From Saururus chinensis (lineage: Eukaryota > Streptophyta > Magnoliopsida > Piperales > Saururaceae): a DNA stretch of 64,000 nucleotides. The stretch is from the NCBI GenBank assembly GCA_035235625.1, contig CP141148.1, positions 10,597,001 to 10,661,000 on the forward strand. The letters are read 5' to 3'. Shown here piece after piece: positions 42,671-55,248 of the stretch. Each line of letters begins with the position of its first letter. Position 1 is the first letter of the stretch. The position numbers were made by a program, and so were the translations under genes. Under the pieces are notes generated by a model. It had not been told where the DNA came from and ran no database searches. It was given only the letters and a program-made list of their open reading frames with translations.

Positions 42671-45600
42671 TTCTCCCACCTATCATAACTTCGTAATTGA
42701 GCCATATAAATAAAATCTCCCACTTGACTTAATTAAACTAAATTTGAAAAAAATATTTTAGTTAAAAAAATAACCATGTGGATAATAGAAGTTTAAAATG
42801 ACTTTTGTATGCGCATACAACTTTTGAAAAAATATTACCCTTTGACCTGTATGTGGTAACTTTATACTCTTACAAAATGTTATAATTGCATGAATCAAGA
42901 TAATTATGTCTATCACAATGTAACTAATTCATTCTATTTGAGTGCTATATGTAACAAAATTTATATATGAGTGAAGACATGCTCCCACTCTTTTTGCAAA
43001 TATTATCTCATACTTAAGTGCACAAAAAATGAGACAGCACGAGAAAAGAAACTGTAATGGCTATGATAAATGAAAAAGTTCATAAATACATAAGCAAAAC
43101 CAAATGCACGATAAGCTAATAAGACCCATACGGTCCACATGACTCTTAAAGAGAGAAATGGTTAAACCCTTGGTCATTAGATCAGCAACCATAAGTTCAG
43201 TACCTATATGCTTAATAAGAATTGTTCCTACTTTAATATGATCTCAAACAACAAGATATTTGATGTTGATGTACTTACTCCGACTTCTACTCTTGTTGTT
43301 CTTTGTGAAGAAAATAGTAGCAATATTATCACAGAACATCTTTAATGACCTAGATATAGAATCCATAATAATAAGTCATATGATAAAGTTCATCAGCAAA
43401 ATAGCATGTGGTGTGCCCTCATAACAAGCAATAAACTCTGCCTTCATAGGTGACGACGCTATAAGGGTTTGCTTAATACTTTTCCAAGAGACAGCACCGC
43501 CTGCCAAAAGGAAAATATAACTCGATGTCAACTTTTTTGAGTCAACATAACCAGCAAAGTTTGCATCTGTGTATCCAACCAACTCCAAATGATCAAAATG
43601 TCTATATGTAAGCATGTAATCCTTTATTCCTTGTAGATACCTCATAACCTTCTTTGCAGCTCTCCAATAATCCAACCCTGGATTTTTCTGGTATCTACCC
43701 AGCATTCCCATAACAAAGGCAATATCTGGTATTGTGCAGACCTTCAAGTACATCATACTACCAACCGCCGATGTATAAGGAATTTTCTTTATGCTTTCCA
43801 ACTCCAAAGAATTCTTCGGACACAGAAACAAGTCAAATTTGTCACCCTTCATAATAGGTGTTACACTAGGTAAGCAGTTTTTCATGTTAAACCGTTTCAG
43901 AACATTATTGATGTAGGCCTATTGAGACAACCCAATGATCCTTATGGATCTATCACGATAGATCTCAATCCATATGACATAGGATGTCTCTCCTAAATCT
44001 TTCATGTCAAAGTTCTGAGAAATAAACCGCTTAGTCTCGTGCAACATCCCTAAGTCACTTTTGCCAGTAGAATGTCATCAACATACAAGACCAAAAACAT
44101 ATAACAGCTCCCACTAACCTTAAGGTATATGCATTGGTCAACAATGTTCTCCTTAAAACCAAATGAACTAATAACATCGTTGAACTTCAAATATTACTGT
44201 CGGGAGGCATGTTTCAATCCGTATATTGACTTCTTAAGTCTATAAGCCAGATTACTTCCTTTATGTTAGGTGAATCTTTCAGCATGAGTCATATACACCT
44301 CCTCCTCAAGAGCCCGATTCAAGAATGTTGTCTTAACATCTATTTGATGTAACTTTAAGTCAAAATGAGTTACAAGGGCCAAAATAACTCTCAATGAATC
44401 CTTCATAGAAATTGGAGAGGAGGTTTCATTATAGTCAACACTATCTTTCTGAAGAAAACCCTTAGCTACAAGTCGGGCCTTATATCTACTAATGTTACTA
44501 GTTATATCTAATTTAGTCTTATAGACTCATTTGTAGCAAAGAGTCCTAGCACCTTGCGGTAACTCGACAAGATCCCATACTTGATTATCAGCCGTAAATT
44601 TTATCTCATCTTGCATGGCATCATACCATTTGCTAAAGTAATCTCTAATAATGGCCTATGAATATGTAATAGGATCTTGAATGAGCCCAACATTCTCGCC
44701 AGACTCCTGGAGGTATACAACATAGTTAGAAGGGAGTGCAAATTTCCTTACTCTTAAGGATCTTCGAAGTCCTATTTGATCAACAGGCGGAGGTGCCGTA
44801 TAATAGGAACTTCAGCAACTTTTTCCTGAGGGGATGGTACAGGATTGATAGGCTTCTCTAGAATTACCATAGGAGATACAGCATGTGATCCTCCACCGAA
44901 TGTGGGTACAATAACAGGAACCAATATTTCCTCAAACATAATGTGTTTTAGGGAAATACTCTCACTGAAGTTGTCATGCTCAAGAAAACGTACATTCTGC
45001 TCTTCGACTACTTAGGGGAGTACGAGAGACAATAAAACCTATAACCCTTACACCTTTCTACATAGCCAATGAAAAATTCATTGACAGTCTTAGGGTCAAG
45101 CTTCTTCTCAAGTGGATTGTAAACCCTAACCTCAACAAGATAACCTCAAATGTATACATAATATAAATTAGATTTTCATCCATTCCAAAGCTCAAAGGGT
45201 GTTTTAGGAATAGCTTCATATGAAACTCGAATTAAAATGTACAAGGTTGTCTTTAAGGCTTCACTCTGCATATTGAGAGGAAGAGAAGAGTTACTAATCA
45301 TACTCCTCACCATATCCATCAATGTGCAGTTTTTTCTTTCAGCCAGACCATTTTGTTGTAGTGTACCCAGGTGTATTGTGCAACAATATCATGTTCCTTT
45401 AGGAATTACGCAGATAGTCCAGGTTTTTGTCAACTCTCCGTGTACCTACCATAGTATTCCCCTCCCCTGTCTAATCTAACAATTTTGATACTTAAGCCAT
45501 ATTATTTCTCTACATCTGCCTTATAAGTCTTGAAAACATCAAATGTTTTAGACTTTTTATTTAAGAGATAAAGATACATGTATCGGGTATGATCATCTAT

Positions 45601-46593
45601 AAAGGTAATGAAATACCTTTGACCATTCAGACAGGGAGTACTAAACGGTCCACAGATATCAGTATGTATGAGGCATAATTTCTCATCATACCTCTTAGCA
45701 CCCTTAGAAGACTTGTTAGTCTATTTTTCTTTTATGTAGTCTATACATGTCTCAAGATCAATAAAGTCAAGAGTTTTTAAAACTCATTCTCTTACTAATC
45801 GTTTCAAGTGGTCAAGGAAGATATGCCCCAACCGCCTATGCCATAACATAGAGGAATTCTTTTTAATAACACTTCTTTGCAAAGAGAGACAATATAATTC
45901 ATCTATCAAGGAACCATAAACAATGGTAACTAAATCCTTAATAATAAAAATTGAGGAATTCATAAACTGAAAAATCAAAGCCATGAGGCATTAGTCTTGA
46001 TACATAAACTTAGTTCTTTGAAAAACTTGGAGTATAGAAAGTTTTCTCTAAATATAAGGTGTATCTTATATCAAGAACAAGGCGATATGTTCTCATACCT
46101 TCAACCTTCAAACACATTTTATTTTTAAAATAGATGTTGTGCCCCCCATCATTTGGTTTTCTTAGAGTGAGAAACCCCTACATGATAGTAGATGCATGGA
46201 TTGTAAAACCAGAGTCAATTCACTATGTGTTATTATGACGAGAATCAACATAATTAGATTCACAACACACTAAGGGCATGAAATTACCTCCTTTCTTGGC
46301 AAACTACTTCTGATATTTAGGGTAATCTTTTTTCATGTGTCATTTCTATATGCAGAAAAAACATACAGTTTCCTTGGTGATGCCAGTAGACTTCATTGGC
46401 ACACCTTTACCAGCTTTCTTCTTTAGAGCACCATAATTTTCCTTCTTTTGTCTTTTATGAGAAACTAGATGGACACTCTCTAGCTTCTCTTGTAGCAACC
46501 TAATTTTTTTAGGATTTTAATTATTTAATTTTTTTATGTGTGCTACTTAAATTATAAGTTGCAATTGATGTGGTTTGAAACGGCATATTAAGG
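42671..46593 (-). pseudogene. copia internal region, copy 1 (no gag start)
   Basis: Minus strand, reading from 46490 downwards: gag end with half zinc knuckle (CFFCI.K.HMKKD), protease WIDSG at about 46220, the pre-integrase segment SSMLWHRRLGHIFLDHLKRL (45784-45984), integrase and RT remnants, and RNase H (GYTDANFAGYVDSKKLTSSY, GGAVSWKSIKQT, 43376-43885), down to the polypurine tract. It is peppered with stops and shifts. Its upstream end carries about 105 bp of the gypsy sequence seen at 55067, then joins the middle LTR directly, so most of gag and the primer site are gone. Parallel to copy 2 throughout. Confidence 0.85.
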
Positions 46594-47106
46594 CACCAGA
46601 TTTTTCCCTATTGCAGGAAACATTCTAGAACAAACCAAATTTTTTGTATATAAAAAGTGAACCGCATCCCGCCAGAAGCAATCTGCAATTGTCGATAGCT
46701 CAGCAAGTCAATCTTTTATTCAATTGTATATGTGGGTTTTTAGAGCGTGTAAGGAAATCAGCTTTTGGATGAATTAAAACTCTAAATCCAATGCGCTCTT
46801 TGAATGAAAACTGCGAGCCCGGTCACCCTGAATTTGGGCTGTAGTTTTGGGGAAAAAGCTCTCTATCAACTGTCAATAGCTGCCGACTTATGCTATTTGG
46901 ATGAAGATTAAGATTAAGAGGAAATCTTATAAATTAGGTTTGATTGCAAAAAATTTTAAATGTATCATATTTGTAATAAATGGTTGGATTCATCAAAATT
47001 TGTGATTAATTTTTTCTTTTTTTAAGTAATCTCTTCGTCAAGAGATTTCTTGACTAATCAAAGGTGGTAATTTATTTTTTTATTTTTTCCCAACTATACC
47101 CTCAGG

Positions 47107-47940
47107 GATGTCTCCTCATCCTACCTCCGCCCGGAGCTAACCGCCCCCTGGCTTCCCTATCACATCGTTGCTACTGCTGACAATGCTGATATTAGCATCT
47201 TCGACGCCGAGAAGTACTACAATGGGACCGTAGACCAGAAGCAGCCACCCAGCCCGCCATTGAATCTAGACAGTATTGCAGAGAAGTGTGATTTCCCGAG
47301 GGTCTCCTCTGTTTCATCTGTTGATGGGTTTGGAAAGAATTACAGAAGCAACTCCTTCCATGCTACTCCAACTGCTTCTTCTGAAGCTAGCTAGAACAGC
47401 CAGTCGGGCCTGGTGTCAAACCCCCCCGGTTCCATTGCCGTTTCTATGAGGAACCTCCATTTGGACAACGGCAAGAAGGGCCCCAGTTCCCCAAGGAGGT
47501 GGCTCTTTGGGAGGAAATGCCCTTGCTCCAGCAACAAATCCGTCGAAGTTGAGGAGAAATTTTCACAACCCAGAAGCCAAATTGGCCAAATTGCTCAGAC
47601 TTTGGATTCCAACGGCTTTTCCAATCACAGGAAACAAAATATGGAAACTGAGGGAGACACGGCCGGAACAAGGAGGTTGGAGGAGAGGTACGGGGAGATG
47701 ACATATTTGAAAATAATGGCCCAAGAATGGGCGAAAGATGAGCCACTCATCTGCAACCCCCGGTGGGTTCTCGTCGGAGCTCAGCCACCGGGTGGTACCC
47801 TCCTCCAGGCCCTTCGCCGACGCCAGCTGATTCTCATTCCCCATCCTAAATCCCCCGCCAGTGGCGATGACAAGACCTTCGACCAACTCTCCGGAAGATC
47901 CACCATTACATTAATGGTCTCTTGTGCTAAATTAGCATAG
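47107..47940 (+). pseudogene. PKS: PHYTOCHROME KINASE SUBSTRATE (PKS) fragment, captured
   Basis: One frame from 47107 to 47938 reads DVSSSYLRPEL, ADNADISIFDAEKYYNG, FPRVSSVSSVDGFGKNYRSN, SFHATPTASSEAS, a TAG stop at 47392 (where the family has Trp), NSQSGLVSNPPGSIAVSMRN and RRWLFGRKCPCSSNKSVEVE. The FDAEKYxN, YRxxSFHATPTASSEASWNSQ and CPC..KKSVxV blocks are hallmarks of PKS proteins, plasma-membrane-associated regulators of phototropism that bind phytochrome and phototropins. The true start and the C-terminal conserved part are missing. After about 47640 the frame continues into sequence I do not recognise (WVLVGAQPPGGTLLQALRRR). The fragment begins abruptly at the conserved left end of the element. 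Confidence 0.8.
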
Positions 47941-50830
47941 CAGACCATAATTGAGTTATTTGTCTTTTGTTTCACTTCACAACATAAAATTTAATTGATG
48001 ATGGCCTTCATGAACTGCGGTTCATTTCTATTTCTTTTCAAGCACTTCTCTACAATAATTAGAAAAAAGTTGGCTAAGATCATAATGGATGTAGTGGAAA
48101 TATCAGATCGAAAGGTCATTTTTCCCTCTATTTTGCATTCTCTCTAGTGTGCTACTTCAAGTCCTCCCATGATGGTCAGTTCTTAGGCGAGCAACTCAGA
48201 GGCGAGGGGATGAAGACATCTTTTTTACATTCCTATTCATGATAATGGAATAGAACCTTGCAAGCTCTTTCAATTTTCATACTACTCTATTTTGTTAATT
48301 TTTTTTTCTTCCATTAGTTTCTCTTTCCAATTGTATGAATTGCTGGTCTTTCCCTTACACATCAAGTAGTTTCCTTTTCAGATTGTATGATGACTTCTGT
48401 GTTTGTTAAACTTTGTAAATTATTTATTATGTATTGAAGGTGTGCTCATGTAGCTTTTACTCGCTGTAGTTGTTCTTACATATTGTTCTTTTGCTTTATA
48501 ATCTCCTATCTGTTGTTCTATTTCTAGTGCATACTAGCTTTTAGTTGATGATCTCCTATCATATTGCTCTTCTGTAGTTGGTCTTTTGTATGAATTCGTT
48601 GATATTCATAAGTTATTGGCTTTTGCATGAAATAGCAGTGACTCAGTAGATATCTCTTGCATGAAATGATAGGCATGAAGCTCTGTTCCCTGGTTTTTTA
48701 GTGTTTTTCTCTTTTACAACTTTAGGTTACTTATGATCCTAGAGACATTTTCATTCATATGAACCGTAAGGCTTCTTTTGGAGCTCTGTTCGCCACTTTT
48801 TGGTTAATTGTGTTGGGAAGATCTGCTTTGCACTTAAATCGTCTCAGTTTATTCCCCTCAGCTTCATTGCTGAATCTGTAGCTGATGTCTGTTACTGTCC
48901 CCTCCCCTTAATTGGGTATATGTATGTGTGTCCAGTGACTTTTAGTCACTTTGTTATCTGGTAACTTGAGGAAAGAGTATATTGTGGGTGTAATGGGGCT
49001 CTGTGCACATGTTTGTGGCAAGAGGTTTTTGGGCCATTGAGTGGCAATTCAGAAACCAGCCTCTGGTGCTCAGGCCTTTTGTTTTTCTGCTAAGGTCTTT
49101 TCATGGGTAGTTTGCTCTTTCTTGGGTCTCATATTGTTGGTAATGTACCTTTAGTGGCTACTGTTTTCATGTCTGTCATACAGATGAGGGGGTTTTTCTT
49201 TCCTGGTTTTGTAATTTCAGTTATCCAAAGTCCACCATAATTTTCATCTTCCTAGTTTTTTTCTGGTGCTTTTAGCATCACAAGAGTTTTTTTTTGGTTT
49301 ATCTGGTTCCTCTTTTTCTATTTACTGAAAAATGCTATTAGGGGTGATTCAGGAGTTTTATTGCATAGTTTTGGTAGATTCATTTCTTGAGCTTTTGTTT
49401 TCATTAATATTTATGCCTCTGATGCTTCTGAACAATATTGGATTAACTAGACTCTGCATTGCTGATTGATTAGAATCAAGGTGATCACATGTTTTTTGAA
49501 TAACTATGCATATGATGCCTCTAACCAATATTATGATTAACTAAGAGCCTGTATGGCTTGTTTGCTTCCTGCTGCATGCATGAGCTTTTTTACAATTCAG
49601 TTCTCGTTTTCAGAACCAATCATGTTTCTCTATGAAGGTATAGAATATTCATAGCGACTAGGGAAAAAAAGATAGTAGTATTTCATACCACTACCCACCA
49701 GGCAAAAGTAGTGTATGTACATAAATTATAGAATTTCAATTGCTTAACAAAGTTATGTACTCAATGATGGTTACTAAAATTAAGATTATGAATTAGTGAT
49801 ACCAGCAACTTTGTGTAGATTGTGTTATGTTTCTTGTGCTATGATTGAACCCCATATATCTTTAGGGGCTGTTTGGCATACGCTTTGGAGGAGAAATTTA
49901 TTTTTTCTTTTAAGTGTAAGATATCATATCTTTAGGGGCTGTTTGGCAGTGGAAATAAGACTGGGAGCGACCAATGAAAAGATATTAAATATAATTGATC
50001 TTTGGTGAATTGAGAAGTAATGAAGTTGACACTTCAAAGTCTGTGTAAATTAATCTGTAATCACCGGAAGCTAAGAGCCAGCTTGTCAAAAGAGGTATAA
50101 AATTCCGTTCTAGCACTTCCGTCAGTTTTTATATTGTTTTCATTAGCGTTCAATAAAATGAGCCAAAAGTTACAATGAAGTGACTTGAAAAGGTTAATTA
50201 AATAAATGCAAACAGCTCTGGATAATGATTGATTAAAGTTAAATAGAACCTTCTAGGCCAAGCAATGAGGATATAGATCAACCTAATATGTTTTAATATT
50301 CAATGGATGAATTAATTAAGGTAGGAAAAGCAAATACCGTTGTAATTGGTGTGTGCTTGTTGCCACTTCTTCATTTCAATACAAAAAAACAAATGCCAAA
50401 TGGGTACCCCAAAAGGAGCACATGGAGATGACATAAAATCATGACATTTTATATTAGAAAATTCTTGTTATGTTTCCAATACTATGCCTACAATTTTTAA
50501 TATGTTTGTTTTGACTTTTAAGCTCAAATTAATCAATCTAATGAGAGTTGGAGTTTCGTTAATTCTTCGTACTGTCACGTAAAAGTATAAAAGAAAACCT
50601 ACCAACATGGCCGCATTAGCATCCAAATAAGTCCACATATACACGCTAGGGGAGATGGGACCCTTGAAGGGTTTTACATGTGTCTCTGCGTGAGGGTCTC
50701 ATTATGCCTTTCTCCTAGCCATGTCCATCGTGGTGCTTGTTGCATCCTGGAAGATGGGTTTCTTTCAAAGAACAAAATTATAACTTATTAATCTCAAATG
50801 GGTTTCATACACAATACATAATGTGTGTTG
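47941..50830. other. rest of element 2 cargo, no gene recognised
   Basis: T-rich on the plus strand, as in 3' UTR or intron sequence. A 22-bp phrase containing CTTTAGGGGCTGTTTGGCA occurs at 49860 and again 70 bp later at 49930, resembling PIF/Harbinger or hAT left ends. No coding frame is convincing. Confidence 0.4.
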
Positions 50831-51242
50831 AAATACATTTTCTTTTAAAAGGGGCATATGTGTAATTTACAACTCATGAATCATATTTCCATATGAGTTT
50901 ACCAAACATGATTCATATACAAACCTTTTATAAATTAGATTCACGAAATATGCATTACCAAGCATAAAAGTGATTCATCGATGAATTTGACTAATCACAT
51001 TAAGGTGAATCATGATTTGTTACACCTAAGAATCTTCATCAAATAGCCCCTTTGTTCGACATGTTGCCCAGTCGTTAATGTCTAATGATTAACAATAAGA
51101 GTAGAACCTTAAAATCTTGACCTTTCATCCATAGGTTAGTCAACGGTTCTTATTCGCCACTTAAAATCATAGCTTAATGGGTATTTAGATTTAGGCTCAT
51201 TACGTAGACAGTTTTAAAAGCCCAAAATAATGTCAAATTGGG

Positions 51243-54200
51243 CCACATAATGTTTTAATACAAAAAGAAGCCCGATATTCTTCCACCTCACACAACTTCT
51301 CAATTGAGCAATAAAATTAAAATCTCCCACTTAACTCAATTAATCTAAATTTGAGAAAAATATTTTAGTTAACAAAATAACCATGTGGGTAATGGGAAAG
51401 TTTAAAATGACTTTCGTATACGCATACAACTTTTAAAAAAATAATACCATTCGAATTGTATATGGTAACTTTATACTCTTACAAAATGTCATAATTGCAT
51501 GAATCAAGGTGGTTATGTCCTCATAGGAGAACATTTCCTTCTATGTATCACAATGCAACTAATTCACTCTGTTTGAGTGCTATATGTGGCAAAATTTATA
51601 TATGAGTGAAGGCATGCTCCCATTCTTTTTGTAAATATTGTCTCATACTTAAGTGCACAAAAAATGAGACAACACGAAAAAAGAAACTGTAATTGCTATG
51701 ATTAATGAAAAAGTTGAGAAGTACATAAGCATAATCAAATGCACGATAAGCTAATAAGACCCATACGATCCACATGACTCTTAAACAAAGAAAGGGTTAA
51801 ACCCTTGGTCATTAAATCAGCAACCATAAGCTCAGTACCTATATGCTCAATAACAATTATTCCTGCTTTAATATGATCCCGAATAACAAGATACTTGATG
51901 TCAATGTGCTTACTCCGACTTCTACTCTTATTGTTCTTCGTGAAGAATATAGTAGCACTCATATCACAAAGCATCTTTAACGGCCTAGATATAGAATCCA
52001 TAATAGTAAGTCCTATGATAAAGTTCATCAACCAAGTAACATGTAACGTGCCCTCATAACAAGCAACAAACTTTACCTCCATAGTCGACGACGTTGTTTG
52101 GTTAATACGTTTCCAAGAGACAGCACCGCCTGCTAAAAGAAAAATATAACCCAATGTCGACTTTTTCGAGTCAATACAACCAACAAAGTCTGCATTTGTG
52201 TATCCAACCATCTCCAAATGACCAGAATGTCTATATGTAAGCATGTAATCCTTCGTTCCTTGTAGATACCTCATAACCTTCTTTGCAACTCTCCAATGAT
52301 CCAACCCTAGATTTTTCTAGTATCTACCCAACATTCCCATAACAAAGGCAATATCTAGTCTTTTGCAGACCTACAAGTAGATTATACTACCAACTGCCGA
52401 TGTATAAGGAATTTCCTTCATAATTTTCAACTTCAAAGAATTCTTTGCACTGAAACAAGCCAAATTTGTCACCCTTCACAATAGGAGCTACACTAGATGA
52501 GCAATTTTTCATGTTAAACTGTTTTAAAACTTTATTGATGTAGGCCTATTGAGACAACCCAAGGATCCTTCTAGATCTATCACGATCGATCTCAATCCCT
52601 ATGACACAGGATGCCTATCCTAAATCTTTTATGTCAAAGTTCTGAAAAAGAAACTACTTAGTATCGTGTAACATCCCCAAGTCACTGCTTGCAAATAGAA
52701 TGTCATCAACATACAAGACCAAAAACGTGTAATGGCTCCCACCAACCTTAAGGTATATGCATTGGTCAACAATATTCTCCTTAAAACCAAATGAAGTAAT
52801 AACATCGTTGAACTTCAAATATTACTGTCGGGAGGTCTGTTTCAGTCTGTATATTGACTTCTTAAGTCTACAAACCAGTAGACTTCCTTTATCTTAGGTG
52901 AATCCTTCTGATTGAGTCATATACTATTGTCTTGACATCCATTTGATGTGACTCTAAGTTAAAATGAGCCATAAGGGCCAAAATAATTCTCAATGAATCA
53001 TTCATAGACACTGGAGAAGGTTTTATGATAGTCAACACTATCTTTTTGAAAAAAACCTTTGGCTACGAGTCGGGCCTTATATCTACTAATGTTACAAAAT
53101 ATATCTAATTTAGCCTTTGACCCATTTGCAGCCAAGAGTCCCTGCACCCTACGGCAACTCTACAAAATCGCAGACTTGATTATCAGCCATATATTTCATC
53201 TCATCCTGCAAGGCATCATACCATTTTCTAGAGTTATCTCTAGTCATAACAGGTGAATATGTAAAGGATCTTAAATGAGTCCAACATTCTTATTAGACTT
53301 CTGGAGGTATACAACATAGTTAGAAGAGAGTGCAAGTTTCCTTACTCTTGAGGACCTTCGAAGTCCTATTTGATCAATAGGCAAAGGTGCATGTACAATA
53401 TGAACTTCAACAACTTGTTCCTGAGGGGATAGTAGAGGATTGATAAGATGCTTTGGAATCACCATAGGCAATACAACATGTGTTCCTCCACCAGATGTGG
53501 GTACAATAACTAGTACCAGTATTTCCTCAAACACAATGTGTTTTGAGGAAATACTCCCATTGAAGTTGTCATGCTCAAGAAAACGTGCATTTCGTGCTTT
53601 GACCACAGTAGGGGTGTGCGGGGGACAATAAAACCTATAACCCTTAGACCTCTCTGCATAGCCAATGAAAAATCTATTGACAATTTTATGGTCAAGCTTC
53701 TTCTCAAGTTGATTGTACACACTAACCTCAACATGACAACCCCATATATGTACATAATATAAATTAGGTTTCCATCCATTCCATAGATCAAAGGGTGTTT
53801 TAGGAACGGCTTTAGATGGAACTTGATTTAAAATGTACACGGTTGTCTTTAAGGCTTCACTCCACATATTGAGAGGAAGAGAGGAGCTACTGATCATACT
53901 CCTCACCATATCCATCAATGTGAGGTTCCTTCTTTCAACCACACTATTTTGTTGTGGTGTGCTCAGTACTGTATATTGTGCAACAATACCATGTTCCTTT
54001 AAGAATTGCGCAAATGGTCTAGGTTTTTGTCCACTCTCTATGTACCTACCATAGTATTCCCCTCCCTTGTCCGATTAAATAATTTTGATACTCAAGCCAG
54101 ATATTTCTCTACCTCTGCTTTATAAGTCTTAAAAGCATCAAATGTTTTAGACTTTTCATTTAAGAGATAAAAATATATGTATTGGGTATGATCATCTATA

Positions 54201-55066
54201 AAGGTAGTGAAATACTTTTAACCATTTAGACATGGAGTACTAAACGGTCCACAAATATCAGTGTGTATAATGCCTAATTTCTCATCATGCCTCTTAGTGC
54301 CCTTAAAAAATTTGTTAGTCTATTTTCACTTTATGTAGTCTATACATGTCTCAAGATCAATAAAGTCAAGAGTTTTTAAAACTCAATCTCTTACTAATCA
54401 CTTCAAGCGGTCAATAGAGATATTCCTCAACCGCCTCTGCCATAACATAGAGGAATTCTTTTTAATAGCACTTCTTTGGACAGACATCATAGATTGTTCA
54501 AAGGAAACATGTAAAGAGAGACAATATAATTCATCTATCAAGGAACCAGAACCAATGGTAACTGAATCTTTGATAATCAGAAATGGGGAATTCATAAACT
54601 AAAAGCTTGGAATATAAAAAGTTCTCTCTAAATCTAAGGTGTATCCTATATAAAGAACAAGGCGATATGTTCCCATACCTTTAACCTTTTAACACATCTT
54701 ATTTCCAAAATAGATGTTGTAATCTCCATCATTTGATTTCCTTAGACTGAGAAATCCCTGCATGATAGTAAAAACATGGACTATAGAACCAGAGTCAATC
54801 CACCATGTGTTATTATGATGAGAATCAACATAATTAGATTCATAACACAATAAAGACATGAAATTACTTTCTTTCTTGGCAAATCACTTCTATTATTAAG
54901 GGCAATCTTTCTTCATGTGTCATTTCTTGATTCAGAAAAAGCATTTGGTTTCCTTAGTAATGCCAATAGACTTCATTAGCACACCTTTACCAGCTTTATT
55001 GGAGCATCATGATTATCCTTCTTTTGTCCTTTATGAAAAACTAGATGGGCACTCTCTAACTTCTCT
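51243..55066 (-). pseudogene. copia internal region, copy 2 (protease to RNase H)
   Basis: Minus strand from 55066: gag end EKLESAHLVFHKGQKKDN with zinc knuckle (CFF.IKK.HMKKDCP), pre-integrase segment (54398-54595, NSSMLWQRRLRNISIDRLK), integrase (53271-53942, [40 protein letters not shown]), decayed RT, and RNase H (51735-52304, GYTNADFVGCIDSKKSTLGY, KNNKSRSRSKHIDIKYL). It ends before the purine-rich boundary at 51242. The integrase and RNase H segments are the best preserved. Stops and shifts elsewhere. Gag continues at 58581-59077 beyond the gypsy insertion. Confidence 0.9.
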
Positions 55067-55248
55067 TGTAGCGACCTAATTTTTTATTAGAATTTTAATT
55101 ATTTAATTTCTTTATGTGTGCTACTTAAATTATAAGTTGCAATTGATGTGGTTTGAGAGGGCATATTAAGTTTTTGAGTTGAGACCAAGCTTTTCAAGGG
55201 TTGGTTGTGGCAAATTGAAAGGACGCAATTCTTTTAAGGAGGGAAGAA

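Larger units (their letters stand above)
46891..51050. mobile_element. PIF/Harbinger-type element 2 carrying a PKS gene fragment (4.16 kb)
   Basis: Left end TGCTATTTGGATGAAGATT (the terminal Gs are lost) and right end the reverse complement of GGGGCTATTTGATGAAGATT. Flanks are TTA (46888-46890) and TTT (51051-51053). The lower LTR at about 39139 reads CGACTTAGTTCGGC without an insert, giving the empty site and a TTA target. Left (46905-47102) and right (about 50840-51050) subterminal regions match element 1. The cargo includes the PKS fragment at 47107-47640 and long T-rich sequence to about 50800. No transposase seen. Confidence 0.8.
46594..51242 (-). repeat. copia LTR (middle), split by PIF/Harbinger-type element 2
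   Basis: 46594-46890 matches the lower LTR from about 38860 to 39150 (shared GTATATAAAAAGTGAACCGC and CCCGCCAGAAGCAATC). After element 2 the LTR resumes at 51051 (TTCGACATGTTGCCCAGTCG versus TTCGGCCTGTTGCCCAGTCG at 39143) and ends at the purine-rich GAGGTGGAAGAA boundary near 51242. It serves as the upstream LTR of copy 1 and the downstream LTR of copy 2. Confidence 0.72.
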
